Assembly (NCBI RefSeq): GCF_015672735.1
Contig: NZ_JADABY010000044.1
Coordinates: 1-64,000 of the forward strand
Reading direction: 5' to 3'
DNA: 64,000 nt
Source of the DNA: Citrobacter sp. Res13-Sevr-PEB04-36
GTDB taxonomy: Bacteria; Pseudomonadota; Gammaproteobacteria; Enterobacterales; Enterobacteriaceae
Shown: positions 39,191 through 49,691 of the stretch, in pieces
Layout: each line of letters begins with the position of its first letter
How positions within the stretch are numbered: position 1 is the stretch's first letter
Translations under genes and position numbers: made by a program
Notes under the pieces: model-generated
What the model was told of the DNA's origin: nothing
The model's input: only the letters and a program-made list of their open reading frames with translations
The model's database searches: none

Positions 39191-39266
39191 GGGTGATTAG
39201 CTCAGCTGGGAGAGCACCTCCCTTACAAGGAGGGGGTCGGCGGTTCGATCCCGTCATCACCCACCA
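39191..39266 (+). tRNA. valX: tRNA-Val(TAC), copy 2
   Basis: This is a 76-nt cloverleaf, anticodon TAC, CCA encoded, T-loop GGTTCGATCCC. It is identical to copy 3. Confidence 0.97.
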
Positions 39267-39312
39267 CTTTCTCGCCAGCTGGATTTTCTGTCAAAATATG
39301 AAGTACCGAAGT

Positions 39313-39388
39313 GGGTGATTAGCTCAGCTGGGAGAGCACCTCCCTTACAAGGAGGGGGTCGGCGGTTCGATCCCGTCATCACCCACCA
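39313..39388 (+). tRNA. valY: tRNA-Val(TAC), copy 3
   Basis: This is a 76-nt cloverleaf, anticodon TAC, CCA encoded. It is followed by only 4 nt before tRNA-Lys, so both mature from one transcript. Confidence 0.97.
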
Positions 39389-39392
39389 CTTC

Positions 39393-39468
39393 GGGGCGTT
39401 AGCTCAGTTGGTAGAGCAGTTGACTTTTAATCAATTGGTCGCAGGTTCGAATCCTGCACGCCCCACCA
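39393..39468 (+). tRNA. lysV: tRNA-Lys(TTT)
   Basis: This is a 76-nt cloverleaf with GGGGCGT/ACGCCCC acceptor stem, anticodon TTT in ACTTTTAAT, T-loop GGTTCGAATCC and encoded CCA. Its last 18 nt are repeated twice downstream (39607 and 39763) as the starts of tandem repeat units. Confidence 0.97.
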
Positions 39469-39472
39469 ATGT

Positions 39473-39499
39473 AAAAAGGTGCCCTAAAGGCGCCTTTTT
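39473..39499 (+). terminator. terminator 1 of the lysV operon
   Basis: AAAAAGGTGCC-CTAAA-GGCGCCTTTTT is a strong hairpin with one G-T pair and a T5 end, directly after tRNA-Lys. Confidence 0.9.
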
Positions 39500-39628
39500 G
39501 CTATGCACGGAATTCAAAGATTCGAACCTGCAGCAGGTTCGGGTCGAACGCAGTGAGACAACGGAGCCGTTCACGGCGACGGCCCGAAGGGCGAGCGAAG
39601 CGAGTCATCCTGCACGCCCCACCAATGT

Positions 39629-39655
39629 AAAAAGGCGCCCTAAAGGCGCCTTTTT
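39629..39655 (+). terminator. terminator 2 (repeat unit 2)
   Basis: This is the same hairpin as terminator 1, with perfect AAAAAGGCGCC/GGCGCCTTTTT arms, 156 bp downstream. Confidence 0.85.
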
Positions 39656-39784
39656 GCTATGCGCGGAATTCAAAGATTCGAACCTGTAGCAGGTTCGGGT
39701 CGAACGCAGTGAGACAACGGAGCCGTTCACGGCGACGGCCCGAAGGGCGAGCGAAGCGAGTCATCCTGCACGCCCCACCAATGT

Positions 39785-39811
39785 AAAAAGGCGCCCTAAA
39801 GGCGCCTTTTT
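39785..39811 (+). terminator. terminator 3 (repeat unit 3)
   Basis: This is the third copy of the hairpin, 156 bp after the second, in the partial last unit. Confidence 0.85.
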
Positions 39812-39853
39812 GCTATGTGTAGAATTTAACTATTCAGCCATTCTCAGTCTGAA

Positions 39854-39921
39854 GCGCTGCGCTTATCAGGCCTACGGTCTACGTCGTTATAGGCCGGATA
39901 AGGCATCAGTCACCATCCGGC
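39854..39921. repeat. REP/BIME element downstream of xapR
   Basis: Two REP-like units face each other: GCGCTGCGCTTATCAGGCCT near 39854-39873 and TAGGCCGGATAAGGC near 39890-39905, ending in CATCCGGCA. This is a common extragenic repeat of enterobacteria between the tRNA repeat array and the xapR stop. Confidence 0.75.
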
Positions 39922-39926
39922 ACACA

Positions 39927-40811
39927 TTACATCGTCAACGCCCCAACCAGTTTCTCCAGCGCAGGTGTCGCCTGTTGTTGGTCATACACAATATACAAAT
40001 CAGCAGGAATGCGTTCTTCCAGCGGGCGAAATACTACGCCAGGCCAGTTCATCTGCGCATAGCTATCTGCAATTAGCGTAATACCAATCCCCATGCTGAT
40101 CATCGCCAGCACCGTTTGGGGCTCCCTCACCTCACGAATAATCATCGGTGAAAATCCGGCGCTCTGGCACACACGCTGCAAAAATGCCCAGTCAGTATGA
40201 ATGGAAGGCATCGTGACAAAATATTCATTACGCAGCGCTTCCAGCGATACGGATTCACAGGCGGTAAGAGGGTGTTCTTCAGGCATGGCAACCAAAAAAG
40301 AGGATTCATGCAGGCGCAAGCTGGTAAATCCGGGCGAGGGTGCTGTCGCCATCCGCCAAATCCCCGCATCCAGCTCACGCCGCTCCAACAGCGTCATCTG
40401 CATTGCCGGCATGTTTTCACGAAACAGCACCTCAACGTTCGGGTTCTCTTTCAAAAAACGGCGCATCACCGGGCGCATTTTTCCCCACATCGCCGTGCCT
40501 ATCACGCCCAGCTCAACCCGCCCTGCTTCACCACGGCCAATCTGCTCCACGCGTGCCAGCGCCTGATTAGCGTTGGATAACAGACGACGTGACTCTTCCA
40601 TCAGGATTTTCCCAGCGTGGGTTAACGTCACACTGCGGGAATGCCGGATAAATAACAGCGTGCCGAGCTGCTGTTCCAGCTCTTTGATATGAATGCTCAG
40701 CGGGGGTTGTGACATATTCAGGCGAGCAGCCGCGCGTCCAAAATGCAGTTCTTCTGCGACAGCCAGAAAATAACGCAGTAACTTCAGATCGATACGGTGC
40801 GTACGTTCCAT
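39927..40811 (-). CDS. xapR: xanthosine operon LysR-type regulator XapR
   Basis: XapR activates xapAB when xanthosine is present. The product has 294 residues from ATG 40811 (MERTHRIDLKLLRYFLAVAE), as in E. coli; the frame is open to 40856. The LysR HTH is FGRAAARLNMSQPPLSIHIKELEQ, followed by the LysR substrate domain with GIGITLIADSYAQ. It lies downstream of xapB on the same strand, separated by the terminator at 40877-40901, so it has its own transcript. Confidence 0.95.
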   Translation of the reverse strand: MERTHRIDLKLLRYFLAVAEELHFGRAAARLNMSQPPLSIHIKELEQQLGTLLFIRHSRSVTLTHAGKILMEESRRLLSNANQALARVEQIGRGEAGRVELGVIGTAMWGKMRPVMRRFLKENPNVEVLFRENMPAMQMTLLERRELDAGIWRMATAPSPGFTSLRLHESSFLVAMPEEHPLTACESVSLEALRNEYFVTMPSIHTDWAFLQRVCQSAGFSPMIIREVREPQTVLAMISMGIGITLIADSYAQMNWPGVVFRPLEERIPADLYIVYDQQQATPALEKLVGALTM

Positions 40812-40876
40812 GGATAATGCGCTCCAGCGGGGAAGGATAATGCGCAAAGTTACCACATTGCATCGCAGAACATAAA

Positions 40877-40901
40877 ACGGCGGGCAACATTCGCCCGCCG
40901 T
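40877..40901 (-). terminator. terminator of xapB
   Basis: On the minus strand ACGGCGGGC, a 7-nt loop and GCCCGCCGT are followed by TTTT, about 10 bp after the xapB stop. Confidence 0.85.
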
Positions 40902-40910
40902 AAGTAAGGA

Positions 40911-42167
40911 TTAATGCGCCAGCGACTTCTGCACGGACCTTTCCGGCTCATGCTTGTATTTGAAGAACAGCGCAAAAATGACGGCCAACGCCAGCGCATA
41001 AGCCGCAAACACCAGCCAGATGGTTTGCCAGTCCTTCACGCCATCGACGGAGAAATAGTCCACCGCCATGCCGCTCAGGATTGAACCTACCCACGCCCCG
41101 ACGCCGTTCACCATGGTCATAAACAGCCCCTGTGCGCTGGCGCGAATGTTGGAGCTGACCTCCTGCTCGACGAACACCGATCCGGATATATTGAAGAAAT
41201 CAAACGCGCAGCCGTAAACGATCATCGACATCAGTAACAGCACAAAGCCAAACGGTGACGGATCGCCAAACGCAAAGAAACCAAAGCGCAGCGTCCACGC
41301 CAGCATGCTCATCAGCATCACCGTTTTGATGCCAAAGCGTTTGAGGAAGAACGGAATGGTGAGAATGAAGCCCACTTCCGCCATCTGCGATACCGACAGC
41401 AAAATAGAGGGATACTTCACGACAAAGCTGCCTGCAAATTCAGGGTTACGGGCAAAATCATGCAGGAACGGATTACCAAAGACGTTGGTGATTTGCAGCA
41501 CCGCCCCCAGCATCATGGCAAACAGAAAGAATATCGCCATACGCGGATTTTTAAACAGCACAAACGCATCCAGCCCCAGTTTACCGGCAAGCGTGGTCGC
41601 CACTTTCTTCTCGGCGACCGGAATTTTCGGCAAGGTAAACGCATACATCGCCAGCATTAACGAGGCGCCAGAGGCGATATACAGCTGGGCGCTACTCAGC
41701 TCCAGTCCCATCAGGCTCACCGTCCACATGGCCACAATAAAACCGATGGTGCCAAACACGCGAATCGGCGGGAAGGCCGTGACCGGATCCTGGCCGGATT
41801 GCGCCAGGCAGGAGTATGAGACGCTGTTCGACAACGCAATCGTCGGCATATAGGCCATGGCGTTAATCAACATCACCCAAAACATGGTATCTGCATCGGT
41901 AACAGTGGTGGCATACAGCAGCACACCCGCGCACACCAGATGACATAGCATGTAGGCGCGTTCGGCACGCAACCATTTGTCAGCGATGATCCCCATAATC
42001 CCAGGCATAATAATCGCTGCCAGTCCCTTTGAGCTGTAAACCATGCCAACGTTCGCGCCTGTAAAATGCAGGGTGTTGATCATGTAAGAACCCAGGGTCA
42101 CCAGCCAGCTTCCCCAGATAAAATATTGCAAAAACGACATGAGCTTTAAGCGAGAGGCGATACCCAT
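40911..42167 (-). CDS. xapB: xanthosine:H+ symporter XapB
   Basis: XapB is an inner-membrane nucleoside:H+ symporter of the NupG/XapB family, 418 residues with 12 helices, starting at ATG 42167 (MGIASRLKLMSFLQYFIWGSW). The frame continues to 42203, but the E. coli start and an AAGGAACGG ribosome site support 42167. Family segments SLSQPPP-like loops are replaced by ALSNSVSYSCLAQ and FPPIRVFGTIGFIVAMW. It follows xapA by 59 bp with a hairpin between them. Confidence 0.95.
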   Translation of the reverse strand: MGIASRLKLMSFLQYFIWGSWLVTLGSYMINTLHFTGANVGMVYSSKGLAAIIMPGIMGIIADKWLRAERAYMLCHLVCAGVLLYATTVTDADTMFWVMLINAMAYMPTIALSNSVSYSCLAQSGQDPVTAFPPIRVFGTIGFIVAMWTVSLMGLELSSAQLYIASGASLMLAMYAFTLPKIPVAEKKVATTLAGKLGLDAFVLFKNPRMAIFFLFAMMLGAVLQITNVFGNPFLHDFARNPEFAGSFVVKYPSILLSVSQMAEVGFILTIPFFLKRFGIKTVMLMSMLAWTLRFGFFAFGDPSPFGFVLLLMSMIVYGCAFDFFNISGSVFVEQEVSSNIRASAQGLFMTMVNGVGAWVGSILSGMAVDYFSVDGVKDWQTIWLVFAAYALALAVIFALFFKYKHEPERSVQKSLAH

Positions 42168-42193
42168 TTTTCCGTTCCTTGCCAAAAAAGTAA

Positions 42194-42211
42194 GACCCCG
42201 CAAGCGGGGTC
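42194..42211 (-). terminator. intercistronic hairpin between xapA and xapB
   Basis: GACCCCGC-AA-GCGGGGTC is a perfect 8-bp stem; on the minus strand it is followed by TTACTTTTTT. It may act as a partial terminator that makes xapB expression lower than xapA, or as a 3' stabiliser. Confidence 0.65.
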
Positions 42212-42226
42212 AGTTATCGTTTTTAT

Positions 42227-43060
42227 TCAGGCCAGTTTGCGCAAGAAGCCGCAGATCAGATTGATGAAGTTCTGTCGGGAGAGTTCCGCCGCCGCCAGTG
42301 TCTGCGCATGGGATAATTTCACATCTCCCAGCCCTTCTGCCAGGTTGGTGATGGCAGAGACCGCAACCACCTTCAATTCACAGTGACGTGCAGCGATGAC
42401 TTCAGGCACCACCGACATACCGACCACATCACCGCCAATAATCTGCATCATGCGAATTTCTGCCGCCGTCTCAAAGTTCGGTCCTGGATAGGAGACAAAA
42501 ACGCCTTCGCTCAGCGGGAACCCTTCTTCTTTCGCCACGGTTTGCAGGATCGCACGGTAGTCTGCATCGTAGGCATTCGCCAACGAGAAGAAGCGCTCAC
42601 CAAAACGCTCGTCATTGAGCCCGACCATTGGTGTGCCCGGCATCGTATTAATGTGATCGCTGAGCGCTACCAGGCTGCCCGGACCGACTTCAGGACGTAA
42701 AGAGCCCGCCGCGTTGGTGCAAAATAGCAGTTCGCAGCCCAGCAGTTTCAGGGTACGAATAGCATCGGTCATCACCGTCATACCGCGACCTTCGTAGAAG
42801 TGTCCGCGCCCTTTCATGCAGGCCACAGGAACGCCAGCCAGATTCCCCAGCACCAGTTCACCCGCATGTCCGTGTACGGTGCTAACCGGGAACCCCGGCA
42901 GCTTCTCGTAAGAGATCGCCACCGCATCCTCGATTTGCTCGGCTAATGCGCCCAGCCCGGAGCCGAGAATAAATGCCACGCGTGGGGTGAAGTCAGGTTT
43001 ATAACCACGAATGATATCGGCGCTATACCAGGGATTCTGAGAGAAAAGAGTGTGGCTCAT
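42227..43060 (-). CDS. xapA: xanthosine phosphorylase XapA
   Basis: XapA (purine nucleoside phosphorylase II) splits xanthosine, inosine and guanosine with phosphate; 277 residues, trimeric PNP family. The phosphate-binding parts are ILGSGLGALAEQI and VHGHAGELVLGNL, the purine site is TNAAGSLRPEVGPGSLVALSDHIN, and VGMSVVPEVIAARHCELKVV follows near the end. It is the first gene of xapAB, and the operon promoter should lie in 43061-43243. In E. coli yfeN lies between xapA and yfeR; it is missing here. Confidence 0.96.
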   Translation of the reverse strand: MSHTLFSQNPWYSADIIRGYKPDFTPRVAFILGSGLGALAEQIEDAVAISYEKLPGFPVSTVHGHAGELVLGNLAGVPVACMKGRGHFYEGRGMTVMTDAIRTLKLLGCELLFCTNAAGSLRPEVGPGSLVALSDHINTMPGTPMVGLNDERFGERFFSLANAYDADYRAILQTVAKEEGFPLSEGVFVSYPGPNFETAAEIRMMQIIGGDVVGMSVVPEVIAARHCELKVVAVSAITNLAEGLGDVKLSHAQTLAAAELSRQNFINLICGFLRKLA

Positions 43061-43243
43061 GAGATGTCCTTAAACTAAGTAATCGAAATAACGTAGCGTA
43101 CCCCGATGTTATAACGAGACTACGCAATCGATTACCAATACAGTTTCTCCCGTCGTTCGATAGTAAATCGGTATCGATGAGTTGCGCTAAACCAGCCCAA
43201 CTTCACATTATTCTCCTGCCAGAAATGGCATAGGCGGTTGCAT

Positions 43244-44170
43244 TTATATCTGATAGAGCGGATCGCGTGCACGTTCGGCGGTTAACTCACCGGCCTGCGT
43301 ACGCACCACGTCCCACAGCGCCTGAGCAGCGGTCGATAAAGAGCGATTTTTACGTCGAGCCAGCATCAGCTGTCGTTCAACCACCGGCGTCAGGCGTTTG
43401 ACCTGCAAGTGGTTGCCCTGCGGCAGGGGGAGCGCCAGCGCAGGCAGTACGCTGATACCAATCCCCGCTTCGACCATCGGAAAGAGCGTTGCCGGGTGGC
43501 CTATCTCCTGCACAATGTTGGCATCAATGGAGAAATGGGCCAGCGCCGCATCAATCAGCGGTCGGCTACCGGAGGCGTAATCCTGCAACACCAGACGTTC
43601 ATGCAGGAGATCCTGCCAGTTAACCCACTCCCGCTCGGCTAAAGGGTGATCCTGCCGACACAGCAGCAGGAAGGGTTCTGACAGCACCGCTTCGCACTGC
43701 AGGTCCGTTGCCGCACCAGGATCGATAACTATGCCGAAATCCACTTCCCCCTGACGAATACTTTCCAGTACCCACTGCTGCGGCCTGTCATGCAGGACAA
43801 AATCGATCGCGGGGTACAGCGCGTTACTTTGAGCAATACACTGTGGAATAAGGTGGGCGGAGATCGTCTGACTAGCCGCCACACGTACCGTACCGGTGAG
43901 CTGCGTGCCAACCTGTCCGGCTTCGCGCAACGTGCTGTGCAGCTCATCCAGGATACGCTCAAGGCGTGCTGCCAGTTGTTGTCCGGCTTCGGTCAGCACC
44001 ACTTCTCGGGTGGTCCTGTCCAACAGACGCACGCCCGTCTGCCCTTCCAGCTCTTTTACGCTGTGGCTGACCGCCGACTGGCTTAAGCCGATGATGTCTC
44101 CCGCCCGACTAAAACTTTTGGCCTGAGCGACGGTGACAAAGATACGCAATTGACGCAGAGAGTAATTCAT
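43244..44170 (-). CDS. yfeR: LysR-type regulator YfeR
   Basis: YfeR is a 308-residue LysR-family transcription factor. The N-terminal HTH is [24 protein letters not shown], and the effector domain ends with [14 protein letters not shown]. It is divergent from yfeH (89 bp gap). In E. coli and Salmonella YfeR is linked to osmolarity-dependent control of yfeH. No effector can be named. Confidence 0.93.
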   Translation of the reverse strand: MNYSLRQLRIFVTVAQAKSFSRAGDIIGLSQSAVSHSVKELEGQTGVRLLDRTTREVVLTEAGQQLAARLERILDELHSTLREAGQVGTQLTGTVRVAASQTISAHLIPQCIAQSNALYPAIDFVLHDRPQQWVLESIRQGEVDFGIVIDPGAATDLQCEAVLSEPFLLLCRQDHPLAEREWVNWQDLLHERLVLQDYASGSRPLIDAALAHFSIDANIVQEIGHPATLFPMVEAGIGISVLPALALPLPQGNHLQVKRLTPVVERQLMLARRKNRSLSTAAQALWDVVRTQAGELTAERARDPLYQI

Positions 44171-44259
44171 CTATTTAATTCATATATGGATGCAATAAAT
44201 CAATTTTATTTCTCAAATGGAAAAACGCAAACTAGTACGACCGAATTCCAGGAGCTTTT

Positions 44260-45258
44260 ATGAAACTTTTTCGTATCCTCGATCCGTTCACGCTGACGCT
44301 GATTACCGTCGTGTTACTGGCCTCTTTTTTTCCCGCCGAGGGCGGATTTGTCCCTTTCTTTGAAGGGTTAACCACCGCAGCGATTGCCCTGCTATTTTTT
44401 ATGCACGGGGCAAAACTCTCGCGAGAAGCCATTATTGCCGGCGGTAGCCACTGGCGGTTGCATCTGTGGGTGATGTGCAGCACCTTTGTCGTCTTCCCGG
44501 TGCTGGGCGTGCTGTTTGCCTGGTGGGCACCGGTTAACGTCGATCCGATGCTATACACTGGTTTCCTGTACCTGTGCATTTTGCCTGCTACTGTGCAGTC
44601 AGCTATCGCCTTCACGTCGCTGGCGGGAGGTAACGTGGCCGCCGCCGTATGCTCCGCCTCCGCCTCCAGCCTGTTGGGTATTTTTCTCTCACCGCTATTG
44701 GTCGGTCTGGTGATGAATATGCATGGCGCAGAAGGCAGCCTTGAGCAGGTGGGTAAAATCATGCTGCAGTTGCTGTTGCCGTTCGTGCTGGGGCATCTTT
44801 CACGCCCGTGGATTGGTAACTGGGTGTCACGACATAAAAAATGGATCGCCAAAACAGACCAGTCGTCGATTCTGCTGGTGGTTTATTCTGCCTTCAGCGA
44901 AGCCGTGGTGAATGGGATCTGGCACAAAGTCGGGGTGGGTTCACTGCTGTTTATCGTGGTAGTCAGTATCGTACTGCTGGCTATCGTGATCGGGATAAAT
45001 GTCTTTGTGGCGCGTAAGTGCGGCTTCAATAAGGCCGATGAAATTACCATTGTATTCTGCGGGTCGAAAAAGAGCCTGGCGAACGGGATCCCCATGGCAA
45101 ACATTCTGTTCCCAACGTCGGTGATCGGCATGATGGTACTGCCGTTGATGATCTTCCATCAAATCCAGCTGATGGTTTGTGCGGTGCTGGCACGTCGCTA
45201 TAAGCGACAGACAGACGCCTTGCAGGCGCAGCAGCCAGGCCGCGCCGCCAAGGTTTAA
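44260..45258 (+). CDS. yfeH: bile acid:Na+ symporter family protein YfeH
   Basis: YfeH is an inner-membrane protein of the SBF-like (bile acid:sodium symporter/PanS) family, 332 residues with about ten helices. The family signature is FMHGAKLSREAI in TM2-3, then CILPATVQSAIAFTSLAGGN and FCGSKKSLANGIPMANILF near the C-terminus. ATG 44260 has AGGAG nine bases before it. The substrate is unknown. Its TAA stop overlaps the TAA stop of the convergent ypeB. Confidence 0.93.
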   Translation: MKLFRILDPFTLTLITVVLLASFFPAEGGFVPFFEGLTTAAIALLFFMHGAKLSREAIIAGGSHWRLHLWVMCSTFVVFPVLGVLFAWWAPVNVDPMLYTGFLYLCILPATVQSAIAFTSLAGGNVAAAVCSASASSLLGIFLSPLLVGLVMNMHGAEGSLEQVGKIMLQLLLPFVLGHLSRPWIGNWVSRHKKWIAKTDQSSILLVVYSAFSEAVVNGIWHKVGVGSLLFIVVVSIVLLAIVIGINVFVARKCGFNKADEITIVFCGSKKSLANGIPMANILFPTSVIGMMVLPLMIFHQIQLMVCAVLARRYKRQTDALQAQQPGRAAKV

Positions 45259-45473
45259 AGCGGGCGTTTCAGGGGCTGAACCAGCTGTGTCAGCCCCTCG
45301 GTTTTAATCAGCAGCGTAATTTGCATCAACTCGCCCAGTTTGCCCGGTGGAAATTCATCCTTACGGGCAAACCACAGCAGATACTCTTCCGGCACGTCAA
45401 TCAACCGACGCCCTTTATATTTGCCAAAGGGCATGACGGTATTGGCGATGTCAATCAGCTGCTCTTTTTCCAT
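45255..45473 (-). CDS. ypeB: YpeB, DUF3820 protein
   Basis: YpeB is a 72-residue cytoplasmic protein of the DUF3820 family; the hallmark MPFGKYKGRRLIDVPEEYLLWFARK is intact. It is separated from ligA by a single base (TGAGATG), so it is translated from the ligA transcript. Relatives of this domain are found next to or within nucleic acid enzymes, but no function is shown for YpeB. Confidence 0.9.
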   Translation of the reverse strand: MEKEQLIDIANTVMPFGKYKGRRLIDVPEEYLLWFARKDEFPPGKLGELMQITLLIKTEGLTQLVQPLKRPL

Positions 45474-45474
45474 C

Positions 45475-47499
<2,025 letters not shown>

Positions 47500-47511
47500 T
47501 CAATGATAAAA

Positions 47512-47532
47512 AACCCCCGACAGGCGGGGGTT
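47512..47532 (-). terminator. terminator between zipA and ligA
   Basis: On the minus strand AACCCCCG, a 5-nt loop and CGGGGGTT are followed by TTTT, 30 bp after the zipA stop. ligA therefore probably needs its own promoter. Confidence 0.88.
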
Positions 47533-47561
47533 CAGAAAGGGGATGTCACGCCAGAGGGCAA

Positions 47562-48536
47562 TCAGGCGTGAGATTCTTTAACGTCGCGGATGCGGTCCTG
47601 ATACTCGCGCAGTTTCTGCGGCGTCATCATGCGACGTTGATCGTCGAGCACCACACCACCGACTTCATCGGCGATGTGCTGCGCAGACTGCAGCATCAGC
47701 TTAAAGTTTTGCAGCTCGTCCCCATAGGACGGCACCTGCATAAAGATAGTGACGCCAGGCGTGGTGAAATCACCGGTCATTTCAGGATCAAACGTCCCCG
47801 GATTCACCATATTGGCCAGACTGAACAGTGACGGGCCGCTACCATCTGGGCTCAGATGACGATGGAAAATATTCATATCGCCAAATTTAAAGCCTGCCTG
47901 CTGAATGCTGTTGAGCAGCACTTCACCATTGAGTTCACTGCCATGATGAGCTGCCACGTTCATAATAATGACAGTTTCTTTAGGCTGCGGTTTTTCCGCA
48001 ACGGGCGCTGGCTCAACGACCGGCTCTGGCTGCGGTTTCTGCTCAACAACAGGCTCGGCTGGCTGGAAAGTCTGCGGTGCAGGCTGTGGCGCATGCTGCA
48101 CTGGCTGCTGAACCTGCGGCGCGACAGGCTGCGGTTGCGGCACAGGCTGATGCTGTTGTACAGGCGGCTGCGCAGGCTGTACATGCGGCGGCGGTACCGG
48201 CACTTCAGCGGGTTGCTGTGCAGGTTGACGCGGCTGAGCAGACGCATAAGGCGGCTGGTACTGGTGCTGCGGCGGCTGAGGAGGAACACCATGTTCCTGC
48301 ACGTTGCCGGGAGCATGATTCACACGATGCACGCGAACTTCACCCACGCCTTCGTCTTCCTCGACGTTGTCGTCGATAGAATCCTCGTCATCACGTTTAG
48401 ACTTCATGCGTTTCAGTGGGCGATCGCGGAATATAGAAGACCGTTCTTTACGGCTAGTCCAGAAACCATGTACCAGTAAAGCGATTATGGCGATCGCGCC
48501 AACAATGATTAATATCAGACGCAAATCCTGCATCAT
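47562..48536 (-). CDS. zipA: cell division protein ZipA
   Basis: ZipA tethers FtsZ to the inner membrane at the division site. From ATG 48536 ([20 protein letters not shown]) it has 324 residues; the frame is open to 48587. The order is one N-terminal membrane helix, a charged stretch ([22 protein letters not shown]), a long P/Q-rich linker (about 85-185) and the FtsZ-binding domain ([18 protein letters not shown] to the end). The linker is the part that differs most from E. coli. It is divergent from cysZ. Confidence 0.97.
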   Translation of the reverse strand: MMQDLRLILIIVGAIAIIALLVHGFWTSRKERSSIFRDRPLKRMKSKRDDEDSIDDNVEEDEGVGEVRVHRVNHAPGNVQEHGVPPQPPQHQYQPPYASAQPRQPAQQPAEVPVPPPHVQPAQPPVQQHQPVPQPQPVAPQVQQPVQHAPQPAPQTFQPAEPVVEQKPQPEPVVEPAPVAEKPQPKETVIIMNVAAHHGSELNGEVLLNSIQQAGFKFGDMNIFHRHLSPDGSGPSLFSLANMVNPGTFDPEMTGDFTTPGVTIFMQVPSYGDELQNFKLMLQSAQHIADEVGGVVLDDQRRMMTPQKLREYQDRIRDVKESHA

Positions 48537-48766
48537 TATATTCTCTGTTGTTCTAACACCTTGCCACCACGGCAAACATTTACTCACTAAGAGTATTTGC
48601 CGATTACGTCTAGTGCAAGTGTACTCTTGGCTTTCACAGCATAAAGATGAATAAAATCGTGCTTTTTGCTGTTTTTTCGAACATTTCTGAACAGCCTAAG
48701 GCCCAACAACCCGTTAAGATACGCAAAGTTGACCTGGACTTAGATTACAAGGAGCACGTCCCGACT

Positions 48767-49528
48767 ATGGTTTCATCATCTGCAAGTGTACCACGCAGCG
48801 GTTTTTATTACTTTTCTCAGGGATGGAAGCTCGTCAGCCAGCCAGGGATCCGCCGCTTTGTTCTCCTGCCTTTACTGGTGAACATTTTATTGATGGGTGG
48901 CGCATTCTGGTGGTTATTTAGCCAGCTTGATAGCTGGATACCCGCGCTAATGAGTCATGTTCCCGACTGGTTACAGTGGCTCAGCTATTTACTGTGGCCC
49001 ATTGTGACCCTTTCCGTTCTGTTGGTGTTTGGCTATTTTTTCTCTACGCTTGCCAACTGGATCGCCGCACCGTTTAACGGTTTACTGGCAGAACAACTGG
49101 AAGCTCGCCTGACTGGTGCAACGCCACCCGACACCGGCGTGCTCGGCATCATGAAAGATATTCCGCGTATCATGAAACGCGAATGGCAAAAGCTGGCCTG
49201 GTACCTTCCGCGCGCTGTCGTACTGCTGCTGCTCTATTTTATCCCCGGTATTGGACAAACCGTCGCGCCGGTACTGTGGTTCCTGTTCAGCGCGTGGATG
49301 CTGGCCATCCAGTATTGCGATTACCCGTTTGATAACCACAAGGTGCCGTTCAAAGAAATGCGTACCGCCCTGCGCACGCGCAAAGTCACCAATATGCAGT
49401 TTGGCGCGCTGACCAGCCTGTTCACCCTGATCCCGGTGCTCAACATGTTTATCATGCCAGTTGCCGTTTGCGGTGCCACCGCGATGTGGGTAGATTGCTA
49501 TCGTGCTAAGCACGCGTTATGGAAGTAA
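48767..49528 (+). CDS. cysZ: sulfate transporter CysZ
   Basis: CysZ is an inner-membrane sulfate permease for cysteine synthesis, 253 residues from ATG 48767 ([20 protein letters not shown]), the E. coli length. The frame is open to 48647, but the first 40 residues have no counterpart. Four long hydrophobic segments are visible, with the conserved [17 protein letters not shown] and [15 protein letters not shown] lies 13 bases before the ATG. It is followed by cysK after 163 bp. Confidence 0.95.
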   Translation: MVSSSASVPRSGFYYFSQGWKLVSQPGIRRFVLLPLLVNILLMGGAFWWLFSQLDSWIPALMSHVPDWLQWLSYLLWPIVTLSVLLVFGYFFSTLANWIAAPFNGLLAEQLEARLTGATPPDTGVLGIMKDIPRIMKREWQKLAWYLPRAVVLLLLYFIPGIGQTVAPVLWFLFSAWMLAIQYCDYPFDNHKVPFKEMRTALRTRKVTNMQFGALTSLFTLIPVLNMFIMPVAVCGATAMWVDCYRAKHALWK

Positions 49529-49600
49529 TGCAAAAATGTGTAAATGCGGGCCGTCTTATGCCCGCTCTTATTCCATACTGCAAGGCATTATTTCTCATCA

Positions 49601-49614
49601 GCATATAGATATGC
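49601..49614. promoter_or_regulatory. palindrome in the cysK promoter region
   Basis: GCATAT-AG-ATATGC lies 78 bp before cysK, in the stretch where CysB acts in E. coli and Salmonella. CysB sites are poorly conserved, so binding here is inferred by position. Confidence 0.35.
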
Positions 49615-49691
49615 GATTTCCTTACTTCCCCATACTTTCTCAACAGGTATGCTGATGCGGTATCCCAATTTCATACAGTTAAGGACAGGCC

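Larger units (their letters stand above)
39451..39818 (+). repeat. 156-bp tandem repeat (2.36 units) each starting with the tRNA-Lys 3' end
   Basis: Unit 1 is 39451-39606, unit 2 is 39607-39762 and a partial unit 3 is 39763 to about 39818; the period is exactly 156 bp. Every unit starts with the last 18 nt of tRNA-Lys (ATCCTGCACG then CCCCACCA), then a rho-independent terminator, then a hairpin-rich tail with GATTCGAACCTG, CCCGAAGGG and GAGCGAAGCGAG pieces. Only a few bases differ between units 1 and 2. The design copies the RtT repeats of the E. coli tyrT operon, where each unit starts with the tRNA-Tyr 3' end. An open frame running through it is compositional and I do not accept it as a gene. 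It fills most of the lysV-xapR gap. Confidence 0.9.

Noticed and set aside
39069-39388. Three near-identical 122-bp blocks as a repeat element
   Set aside because: They are normal tandem tRNA-Val genes with spacers, as in E. coli valUXY.
39315-39689. Open frame of 124 codons through valY, lysV and the repeats
   Set aside because: It lies over tRNA genes and a tandem repeat, has no ribosome site, and its repetitive protein simply reflects the 156-bp unit.
48647-48766. Longer CysZ start with 40 extra residues
   Set aside because: CysZ homologues start at the Met encoded at 48767 and the extension is not membrane-like or conserved.
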